From positions 1-12,981 of the forward strand of contig CALDGX010000163.1 in NCBI GenBank assembly GCA_937941715.1: 12,981 bases of DNA, in the 5' to 3' direction. Shown piece by piece: positions 6,308 through 12,014 of this stretch. Source of the DNA: an uncultured Chloracidobacterium sp. (GTDB lineage Bacteria; Acidobacteriota; Blastocatellia; Pyrinomonadales; Pyrinomonadaceae). A program made the position numbers and the translations under genes. The first letter of the stretch is position 1. Each line of letters begins with the position of its first letter. Below the pieces are notes generated by a model. It was not told the DNA's origin and did no database searches. It worked only from the letters and a program-made list of their open reading frames with translations.

Positions 6308-7084
6308 CTATCGATCAAATCGCATAAGCCCGGTCAACTGGCCGATACAGAGCGCGATAAACCTCGGGTTGAGCACCAGATATCGGTACCACAATCGCTT
6401 AGGTTCTTGTGTGAGCCGAAACAGCCATTCCAGTCCAAGGCGCCCGAGCCATGGCGGACACTCGCGCACATTCCCGGCAAAAAAATCAAACGATGCACCA
6501 ACGCCGAGCATGACGGAACTCACACGATCCTTGTGATCATACATCCAATTTTCTTGTTTCGGGCACCCCAACCCCATAAACAGTAGGTCCGGTCTGAGAC
6601 GGCCCAGTTCATCAACGATCGCGGCATCTTCCTCTTCAGACAACGGTCGAAACGGCGGTGAATATGCGTAAACCACCTTTAGTCCCTCAAACTCGTCTGC
6701 CGCCCGCCGCTTGATCGCATCGATAACCTCAGGTGCTCCGCCATAGAAACCCACAGTCAGGCCATTTTCCCGAGCATATTTGCACAACGAGATCATTAGG
6801 TCGTTTGCCCGCACCCGCGACGCGCCTTTGTTCCCCTGGATCCGCTGCATCCATACCAGCGGCATACCATCGGTCACAATTATGTCCGCACCGTTCACTT
6901 TTTCGCCAAACTCCGGGCGATCGTACGATTCCATGACCATATGTACGGTCGAAAAGCATACATAAGAACCACGGCCGCTGCGAACAAGCCGGTGGATCTT
7001 GCTGATCAGCGAATCGTGTTCGCAGACATCCGGAAACAGGCTGATCACCCTTAGTTCTTTTTGTTTTCGTTCGATCGAGTTCAT
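6308..7084 (-). CDS. WecG/TagA/CpsF family glycosyltransferase (GT26)
   Basis: 258 residues. Members add the second sugar (for example ManNAc or ManNAcA) to undecaprenyl-PP-linked sugars in teichoic acid, enterobacterial common antigen or capsule synthesis. Seen here: the GADIIVTDGMPLVW block with the likely catalytic Asp72 (65-78), Thr47 in the first conserved loop, FMGLGCPKQENWM (169-181), GVGASFDFFAG (194-204) and the C-terminal membrane-association tail GLEWLFRLTQEPKRLWYRYL (217-236). The frame extends upstream to 7183 inside the GT4 gene, but ATG 7084, one base after the GT4 stop, gives the normal N terminus. It is the second gene of a - strand pair and must be expressed with the GT4 gene. 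The exact sugar cannot be read from sequence. Confidence 0.92.
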   Translation of the reverse strand: MNSIERKQKELRVISLFPDVCEHDSLISKIHRLVRSGRGSYVCFSTVHMVMESYDRPEFGEKVNGADIIVTDGMPLVWMQRIQGNKGASRVRANDLMISLCKYARENGLTVGFYGGAPEVIDAIKRRAADEFEGLKVVYAYSPPFRPLSEEEDAAIVDELGRLRPDLLFMGLGCPKQENWMYDHKDRVSSVMLGVGASFDFFAGNVRECPPWLGRLGLEWLFRLTQEPKRLWYRYLVLNPRFIALCIGQLTGLMRFDR

Positions 7085-7085
7085 T

Positions 7086-8159
7086 TTATCTCTTTGCCCC
7101 GGCCCGGTCGTAGATCGATTCGAGATCCGCAAGATAGCGGTCGATCGCAAATTTTTCCTGTATCGTTTTCTTTGCAGCGGCACCTACGGCAGGCCACTCA
7201 TTTCGATGTTCGATCACTGTCGCGAGTTTTTCGGCAAGTGCATCGACATCGCCGGCCGGAACAATATACCCATTATATCCGCTATCGATAACAGCCGAGA
7301 TCGAGGCGTTGTCAGATGCAATGACAATACAGCCGCAGGCCATTGCCTCCAGCAGTGCCATCGGCATACCTTCACCGTAGATCGACGGCAATACAAAAAT
7401 ATCCGACGACGCGAGCGCCGCCCACTTTTCATTACCCGCTACGACACCCCGATACTCAAATGATCGGCCCAATAGTTCATTCATTTTATCAATGAACCGA
7501 TCTTTTTCGGGGCCATCGCCGTAACATCGCAATATGAACTTGCCGCCGGCACCATGCAGTTTACCGCAGGCATCGGCGAGTTCGCGGACCCCCTTCGATT
7601 CGTGAAGTCTGCCTAAGAATACGACGACCGGCGTCTCGTTCGAGCTAACGCGCGCGGGAACATTTGCCGTATCGATTGCGTTCGGAAGCACCGTGATATC
7701 GACCTCCGACCAGCGGCGTAAAAGAGAGGCCTTTTCGATCTCGCTCAAAACCACTACGGCGGCAGAACGTCGCAGCATTATCCCGATAGCTCGATAGATC
7801 AACTTTCCCGCCGCACCGTTCATAAGGTACTTTCCGCCATGTATGGCAAGCACGATCGGGCGGCCCGAGACGACTCCGATCAGCAACAGGGTCAAATCGC
7901 GCCAGATCGAAAGGTCCGTCAATGCCGTATTTATGTGGATCACATCTGGCCGTGACCGAATGACGGTCGTCAGGAAGCTGATCGGCAACGCCAACTGTTT
8001 GATCAGCCATCGCGGGCCCTTTCGTTCACGATCGGCGCTTCCCGCAATAAAGTGTGTGTACCGTGATGGCCGAGACTCGACGATCTGCCGAACCACGGTC
8101 GAGATGCCGCTGACATTGCGTGATTCTTCAAGGTCTGGGGCAGTGATGAGAATATTCAT
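7086..8159 (-). CDS. GT4 family glycosyltransferase
   Basis: 357 residues, GT-B fold. The C-terminal nucleotide-sugar domain shows FLGRLHESKGV (181-191), YGDGPEKD (213-220), and EGMPMALLEAMACG (263-276) with the EX7E pair Glu263/Glu271 typical of retaining GT4 enzymes. The N-terminal acceptor domain has the usual glycine-rich S-G-I-S-T-V-V loop (17-23) and IHGGKY (106-111). ATG 8159 was chosen over an in-frame GTG/ATG-type start at 8183 because MNILITAPDL is a standard first beta strand. It sits in an operon with the GT26 gene and is divergent from the sugar-1-phosphate transferase, so it probably extends the same lipid-linked glycan at the cytoplasmic face of the membrane. Donor and acceptor sugars are unknown. 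Confidence 0.93.
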   Translation of the reverse strand: MNILITAPDLEESRNVSGISTVVRQIVESRPSRYTHFIAGSADRERKGPRWLIKQLALPISFLTTVIRSRPDVIHINTALTDLSIWRDLTLLLIGVVSGRPIVLAIHGGKYLMNGAAGKLIYRAIGIMLRRSAAVVVLSEIEKASLLRRWSEVDITVLPNAIDTANVPARVSSNETPVVVFLGRLHESKGVRELADACGKLHGAGGKFILRCYGDGPEKDRFIDKMNELLGRSFEYRGVVAGNEKWAALASSDIFVLPSIYGEGMPMALLEAMACGCIVIASDNASISAVIDSGYNGYIVPAGDVDALAEKLATVIEHRNEWPAVGAAAKKTIQEKFAIDRYLADLESIYDRAGAKR

Positions 8160-8173
8160 TGAGCAATCGAAAG

Positions 8174-8200
8174 AATATACCAATCAAGTTGATATGTCAG
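8174..8200 (-). promoter_or_regulatory. Candidate promoter of the GT4-GT26 pair with a palindromic spacer
   Basis: On the - strand, CTGACA (8200-8195) and TATATT (8179-8174) are separated by a short 15-bp spacer. TTGCTG with an 18-bp spacer is an alternative -35. Between the two boxes lies the perfect 11-bp palindrome ATCAAGTTGAT (8183-8193), well placed for a repressor or spacer-binding activator. The start point would be about 8 nt before ATG 8159. The rest of this 121-bp divergent gap (8201-8280) shows no convincing promoter for the + strand gene. Confidence 0.35.
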
Positions 8201-8280
8201 CAATCGCCTGTCCGCGGCATTTGCATACGCGCGGCCAAAAGCTTAAAAAGTAAGTGGCGATCCGACCTCCGCCTATACCG

Positions 8281-9813
8281 ATGTCTAACGCTGCACCGGA
8301 AATTCCGAAGAATGTTATGCCGACCTGGGTTATGCCGGTCGTAAAGTTGGGCGCGGTTGCGATCGACGCGATGCTGGCGACGTTTAGCTTCTTGGCTGCG
8401 TTTTACGTTCGCGAAGGAGATCCTATAATTGCGCCGGGGTCATGGTCGTGGTCGCCGGAGTTTGCTCCTTATTCAGGAATATTGATGTTCGCCGTGCCGG
8501 CGCGTCTGGTGATGCTTATCTATCAGCGTGCCTATCGGTTTGACGGCGCGTTCTCTTACTCAGCTGAAGCAATACGATTTATGAAAGCGGCAACGGTGAG
8601 TTCACTGTTGACCATTGCATGGGCGTTTCTGTTTCGCGGCGGTTTCGCCTACCGCGAGTTCTCTTACTCTCGAAGTATTTTTATTGCCGACTTCGTTATT
8701 TCGCTGTTTTTGATCGGCGGCTTTCATTTCGCGATCAGGCGAATACAAGCCTCGCTTCGCGAACGCGGTATCAACCTGATCCCGACGATGATCGTCGGCA
8801 CTTCAAACGAAGCCGTTCAGACCGTCCGCGAACTCACCGACCGAAAATATCTCGGGTATAAGGTGATCGGCCTTGTCGCCACCGGCGACAAGTTGTCTGC
8901 ACCAAGCGGCCTCGCCGGGGTGATCGAGATTCCGGTCGTGGGCCACGTCGACGACCTCAACGAACAGATCGTCAAATATAAGATCCAAGAGGTCATAATT
9001 ACCGACGATAGTTTCTCAGGTGACCGCCTGTTTGAGGCAATGATGAAACTCGGCCGGCACCAGCGCGTTGAGTTTCGGTTTGCACCCAACCTTTTCAACG
9101 TTCTTCCGCAAAAGACGAGCGTGGATCAGATCGGCGTGTTGCCGATGGTTAGGCTCTTTCGGGAACCGCTGACGGATGTGCAGCGATTTACCAAGCGTCT
9201 TTCGGATATCATTCTGGCGATCGCGGCCGGCATTGTGACGCTTCCGATCTGGCTGGCGGCGGCGATCCTCGTCCGGATCGACTCCAAAGGGCCGCTCATC
9301 TACCGGCAGGAGCGGGTTGGAATGGATGGCCGCGTGTTTTTGTGTCTCAAGTTTCGTTCGATGAAAATCGACGCCGATGACGCAATTCATAGAGAAGCTT
9401 ATCGCAGGAACATTATTGGCGATGCCGGGGCAAATGCCGGTGACGAGGCGTCGCCTGTTTACGGCAAAGTAAAAGACGATCCGCGGGTCACACGGGTCGG
9501 GAAATTTCTTCGGCGAACAAGCATTGACGAACTGCCTCAGCTACTGAATGTGCTTCGCGGCGAAATGAGCATCGTGGGGCCGCGGCCGCCGATCCCGTAC
9601 GAGGTCGAAGAGTACGATATTTGGCACCGTAAGCGGCTGGATATGAAACCCGGCATCACCGGCCTCTGGCAGGTGTCGGGCCGCAATCGCCTCACATTTG
9701 ACGAGATGGTCAAGATCGATCTTTATTATATTGAAAACTGGTCGCTGCTGCTCGACGCCAAAATAATACTACTCACTATTCCCGCGGTGTTTCGCGGCGA
9801 CGGAGCACGATGA
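8281..9813 (+). CDS. Polyprenyl-phosphate hexose-1-phosphate transferase (WbaP/WcaJ type)
   Basis: 510 residues. It starts glycan assembly by moving a sugar-1-phosphate from UDP-sugar to undecaprenyl phosphate. The N-terminal half has four membrane helices (about 22-42, 64-83, 102-118, 132-152), then a Rossmann-like CoA_binding_3 domain (about 165-275). The C-terminal catalytic Bac_transf domain has a hydrophobic re-entrant helix (307-333), KFRSMKIDAD (357-366), TSIDELPQLLNVLRGEMSIVGPRP (413-436, Asp416-Glu417 dyad) and KPGITGLWQVSGRN (456-469). An in-frame GTG at 8254 would add 9 residues, and neither start has a clear ribosome binding site. It overlaps prmC by ATGA. Divergent glycosyltransferases suggest exopolysaccharide or O-antigen synthesis. 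The sugar (Glc, Gal or other) cannot be decided from the sequence. Confidence 0.95.
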   Translation: MSNAAPEIPKNVMPTWVMPVVKLGAVAIDAMLATFSFLAAFYVREGDPIIAPGSWSWSPEFAPYSGILMFAVPARLVMLIYQRAYRFDGAFSYSAEAIRFMKAATVSSLLTIAWAFLFRGGFAYREFSYSRSIFIADFVISLFLIGGFHFAIRRIQASLRERGINLIPTMIVGTSNEAVQTVRELTDRKYLGYKVIGLVATGDKLSAPSGLAGVIEIPVVGHVDDLNEQIVKYKIQEVIITDDSFSGDRLFEAMMKLGRHQRVEFRFAPNLFNVLPQKTSVDQIGVLPMVRLFREPLTDVQRFTKRLSDIILAIAAGIVTLPIWLAAAILVRIDSKGPLIYRQERVGMDGRVFLCLKFRSMKIDADDAIHREAYRRNIIGDAGANAGDEASPVYGKVKDDPRVTRVGKFLRRTSIDELPQLLNVLRGEMSIVGPRPPIPYEVEEYDIWHRKRLDMKPGITGLWQVSGRNRLTFDEMVKIDLYYIENWSLLLDAKIILLTIPAVFRGDGAR

Positions 9814-10655
9814 ATCTTGCAAATGCATTGGCAGCCGCGGCTGACCGCCTTGCCTCAAGCGGTATACCCGAACCGCGCCGCGAGGCTTCGTCGCTGATCG
9901 CCAACGCGATTGACCGAGACCGCGTATTCCTTATTGCCCACCCCGAGTATGTTCTGACTGAACGAGAGGCCGCTGCAGTTGACGAATTCATCACGCGCCG
10001 CTCGGCTCGCGAACCATTTCAATATATCGTCGGCCGACAGGAATTTTACGCTCTCGATTTCTTGGTCAATTCATCGGTCCTGGTCCCGCGGCCCGAGACC
10101 GAGCTGCTCGTTCAGCGAGCCATAGATGATCTGCGTATGATCGATGAACCCCGATTTTGCGAGATCGGTGTCGGTTCTGGCTGCATATCGATATCCGTGC
10201 TCAAGAACGTTCCGACCGCGACCGCGATCGCTGCAGACATTTCCGACGCAGCTCTGGCGATCGCCGAGGCAAACGCACGAAGGCATAACGTGCTCGATCG
10301 ACTCGAGTTGATTCGGTCTGATCTCTTCGATGATCTGCCTCTCGGCCCCTATCACGCCATACTTTCAAATCCGCCGTATATTCCGGCAGATGAAATTGCG
10401 GGCCTGCAGCCGGAAGTTCGCGATTTTGAACCCACGACCGCACTCACCGACGGTAGTTCCGGCATTGAGGTCGTACGAAAGATCATTCATGGTGCACCGA
10501 ATTGCTTGCTCGAAGGCGGTCTTCTGATACTCGAGATCGGTGCCGGGCAGTTTGAAAGCGTGGACAGGATATTTGATCGTAATGTCTGGCGTTCGGTAGA
10601 CGTGCTTTTGGACCTTCAGCAAATACCAAGAACGGTTATCGCGATCAAAAAATGA
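9810..10655 (+). CDS. prmC: Peptide chain release factor N5-glutamine methyltransferase
   Basis: 281 residues. It methylates the GGQ glutamine of release factors RF1/RF2 using S-adenosylmethionine. The N-terminal helical domain carries EPFQYIVGRQEFY (68-80) and VPRPETELLV (92-101), followed by the SAM motif EIGVGSG (118-124, Glu where Asp is more common) and the catalytic NPPYIP (187-192). Length is standard. The ATG overlaps the stop of the sugar transferase gene (ATGA at 9810-9813), so it is translated from the same mRNA. That pairs a housekeeping enzyme with a surface-glycan gene. It ends three bases before an inverted repeat at 10657. Confidence 0.96.
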   Translation: MNLANALAAAADRLASSGIPEPRREASSLIANAIDRDRVFLIAHPEYVLTEREAAAVDEFITRRSAREPFQYIVGRQEFYALDFLVNSSVLVPRPETELLVQRAIDDLRMIDEPRFCEIGVGSGCISISVLKNVPTATAIAADISDAALAIAEANARRHNVLDRLELIRSDLFDDLPLGPYHAILSNPPYIPADEIAGLQPEVRDFEPTTALTDGSSGIEVVRKIIHGAPNCLLEGGLLILEIGAGQFESVDRIFDRNVWRSVDVLLDLQQIPRTVIAIKK

Positions 10656-10656
10656 T

Positions 10657-10695
10657 TTCGCTAATTGTATAATTTTACTTGCCTTTAATAGCGAA
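10657..10695. repeat. Inverted repeat TTCGCTA / TAGCGAA after prmC
   Basis: Perfect 7-bp arms at 10657-10663 and 10689-10695 (9 bp with one G-U pair) enclose 25 AT-rich bases that contain TATAAT (10668-10673). It has no U-run, so it is a poor intrinsic terminator. The enclosed TATAAT could be the -10 of the next gene, with the arms as an operator, but a convincing -35 is missing. Confidence 0.35.
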
Positions 10696-10750
10696 GTGGC
10701 GTTAAGATGAGGGTGAATTCCACACGACGTTTGACATGGTCCGGGCTGCG

Positions 10751-10809
10751 TTCGAAGTAGCGAGGTTTTTTGTAGTTATGTCCGATTGCTTGAGCAGTCA
10801 AACTTCGAA
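10751..10809 (+). promoter_or_regulatory. Nested inverted repeats in the leader of the small membrane protein gene
   Basis: Outer arms TTCGAAGT (10751-10758) and ACTTCGAA (10802-10809) pair perfectly. Inside them GATTGC (10784-10789) and GCAGTC (10794-10799) form a 6-bp stem (one G-U) with the loop TTGA. Together they suggest a folded 5' leader ending 23 nt before the ribosome binding site. A further CCGAT (10782-10786) can pair with ATCGG at 10830-10834, which overlaps the start of the Shine-Dalgarno sequence, so two alternative folds are possible. A TTGACA at 10731-10736 has no good -10 partner. I do not recognise a known riboswitch. The rest of the 190-bp gap (10656-10845) shows nothing else clear. 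Confidence 0.35.
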
Positions 10810-10845
10810 AGATCCTGCCCTATTTTTTGATCGGAGGTGACGTTT

Positions 10846-11037
10846 ATGCTGAACGGTATTTTGGCGGTTTTATCGGCTGTAATCGCGGGGTTTTCATTCT
10901 ATCAGTACACAAAGAGTGGAGACAATAAGCTTTACTTAGTGGTGTCGATCATTTTTCTGATCGCGTTTCTCGGACTTGGAGCCATGTTCCTCTCAGGTCG
11001 TGTAAACAAGACCGAAGATATCCATATCACTGAATAG
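10846..11037 (+). CDS. Small two-helix membrane protein, unknown function
   Basis: 63 residues with two hydrophobic helices (about 4-20 and 29-50) joined by a short polar loop (YTKSGDNK) and a polar acidic tail ending in HITE. The Shine-Dalgarno GGAGGTGA (10833-10840) lies 5 nt before the ATG at 10846 and is by far the best in the window, so high translation is expected. An upstream in-frame GTG (10837) falls within that site and is rejected as the start. The gene has its own leader, with paired repeats, and its own strong terminator, so it appears to be an independent transcription unit. I do not recognise the family. Small hairpin-like proteins of this kind can be subunits or regulators of membrane complexes, which is only a possibility. 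Confidence 0.8.
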   Translation: MLNGILAVLSAVIAGFSFYQYTKSGDNKLYLVVSIIFLIAFLGLGAMFLSGRVNKTEDIHITE

Positions 11038-11105
11038 CAAGTAATTTATCTCCGGCCTACTCGATGTTGCCTTCCGGATGATAGTGGGGATGTATTTTGC
11101 TTTTG

Positions 11106-11145
11106 GGGCGGTTTCGATCTTATCGTAAGATCTGCCGCCCTTTTT
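11106..11145 (+). terminator. Strong intrinsic terminator
   Basis: GGGCGG (11106-11111) pairs with CCGCCC (11135-11140). Above a small internal loop, GATCTTA pairs with TAAGATC around the loop TCG. TTTTT follows directly (11141-11145). The orientation ends transcription of the 63-residue protein gene 68 bp upstream and isolates it from nfu. Confidence 0.85.
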
Positions 11146-11182
11146 AGTGGACTTTGGGGCCAGGATAATCGACGGCTTAATG

Positions 11183-11217
11183 TTGACAAAATTGTAAGGA
11201 TTTATCATCCTTATAGT
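11183..11217 (+). promoter_or_regulatory. Putative nfu promoter/operator region with palindrome
   Basis: A perfect -35 hexamer TTGACA (11183-11188) is followed by the palindrome TAAGGAT-TTATC-ATCCTTA (arms 11195-11201 and 11207-11213), then TATAGT (11212-11217). The TTGACA-TATAGT distance (23 bp) is too long for a normal sigma70 promoter, and TATCAT at 11203 is too close (14 bp). The true -10 is therefore uncertain, or the promoter is distorted and needs a regulator bound to the palindrome. Confidence 0.4.
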
Positions 11218-11248
11218 TTCAGCTCGTTCTTCGGGCTCCATTAATTCG

Positions 11249-11812
11249 ATGCCAAAGATCGCAGACATACAGGAAACTCCAAACCCCAATGCCGTGAAGT
11301 TCATCTTGAAGGAACCGGTCTCGCACGGCACGTCACATTCATTCAAGTCGGCCGAGTCGGCCGGGGATGACAAGTTCGCCAGCTCTATTTTTGAGGTGGG
11401 ATCGGTAGTTTCTGTATTTTACATGGACAAAATGGTCACGGTCGAAAAGACCGATGACGCCGAGTGGGACGAGATCCTGCCCGAACTCGCGGTCCCGATC
11501 CGGGCGGCCGACCCGGTAGCATCATCCGCAGGCAAAGGTGCGGCGGCTATGGTCGGCGGCGCTATCGCGGCAGCCGCAAGTGATGATCCAAAGCTGGGCG
11601 AGATCAACGCACTTCTCGACGAACGTATTCGCCCGTATCTTGCAGGTGACGGAGGATGGCTCGAGGTTCTCGAATTGGAAAACAATATCCTTAAGATCCG
11701 TTACGAAGGTGCGTGCGGAAGCTGTCCCAGCTCCCTGACCGGCACCCTGATGGCCATCGAGAACATGATCAAGGAAGAGATCGATCCGGCCATAACCGTC
11801 GTGGCGACCTAG
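11249..11812 (+). CDS. Nfu-type iron-sulfur cluster carrier protein
   Basis: 187 residues, two domains. The N-terminal Nfu_N scaffold domain starts with IQETPNPNAVKFIL (7-20) and extends to about residue 88. An Ala/Gly-rich linker (90-110) follows, then the NifU C-terminal domain (about 113-187) with LDERIRPYLAGDGGWLEVL (123-141) and the cluster-binding GACGSCPSS motif (Cys156, Cys159). Such proteins bind a [4Fe-4S] cluster between two subunits and deliver it to target enzymes. The order of domains is that of mitochondrial NFU1. It is not in an operon with the sufS/sufU group 9 kb away but would take part in the same process. No Shine-Dalgarno sequence is evident before ATG 11249. The terminator at 11106-11145 makes it a separate unit. 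Confidence 0.94.
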   Translation: MPKIADIQETPNPNAVKFILKEPVSHGTSHSFKSAESAGDDKFASSIFEVGSVVSVFYMDKMVTVEKTDDAEWDEILPELAVPIRAADPVASSAGKGAAAMVGGAIAAAASDDPKLGEINALLDERIRPYLAGDGGWLEVLELENNILKIRYEGACGSCPSSLTGTLMAIENMIKEEIDPAITVVAT

Positions 11813-11832
11813 CTCGGCAAATAACTCCGACA

Positions 11833-11863
11833 AATTTCTTATTTTGTTGATTCAAAAGAAATT
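11833..11863. repeat. AT-rich inverted repeat between nfu and the GAF gene
   Basis: AATTTCTT (11833-11840) and AAGAAATT (11856-11863) are perfect 8-bp arms around 15 bases, ending one base before the TTGACA at 11865. It may be an operator or UP-like element for that promoter. As an RNA hairpin it would be weak and has no U-run, so a terminator role for nfu is unlikely. Confidence 0.3.
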
Positions 11864-11864
11864 C

Positions 11865-11894
11865 TTGACATAATTCTCTCAAATTCGTCATAAT
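11865..11894 (+). promoter_or_regulatory. Upstream promoter of the GAF-protein gene (P1)
   Basis: TTGACA (11865-11870), an 18-bp spacer and CATAAT (11889-11894) match sigma70 boxes at 6/6 and 5/6. The start point would be near 11901, giving a leader of about 114 nt to GTG 12015. The surroundings are strongly AT-rich compared with the genes. Confidence 0.6.
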
Positions 11895-11958
11895 TTCAGT
11901 GTTGACGGTTTGCGCCCGTCTCCGCTTCGACCACAACAACATTATCTGCTCAGATCTA

Positions 11959-11986
11959 CTGACCTTTAACATCCCGATTTTATAAT
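11959..11986 (+). promoter_or_regulatory. Proximal promoter of the GAF-protein gene (P2)
   Basis: A perfect TATAAT (11981-11986) has CTGACC (11959-11964) 16 bp upstream. Transcription would start near 11993, about 22 nt before the GTG start, and would just include the Shine-Dalgarno sequence at 12001. With the upstream promoter this gives two tandem promoters. Confidence 0.5.
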
Positions 11987-12014
11987 CGTTGCCAGTTTAT
12001 GGAGGAAAGACCAA

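Noticed and set aside
10707..10760. 17-codon ORF (ATG 10707 to TAG 10760) as a leader peptide for the small membrane protein
   Set aside because: It has no ribosome site and no run of regulatory codons, and it ends inside the left arm of the leader repeat. A chance ORF is more likely.
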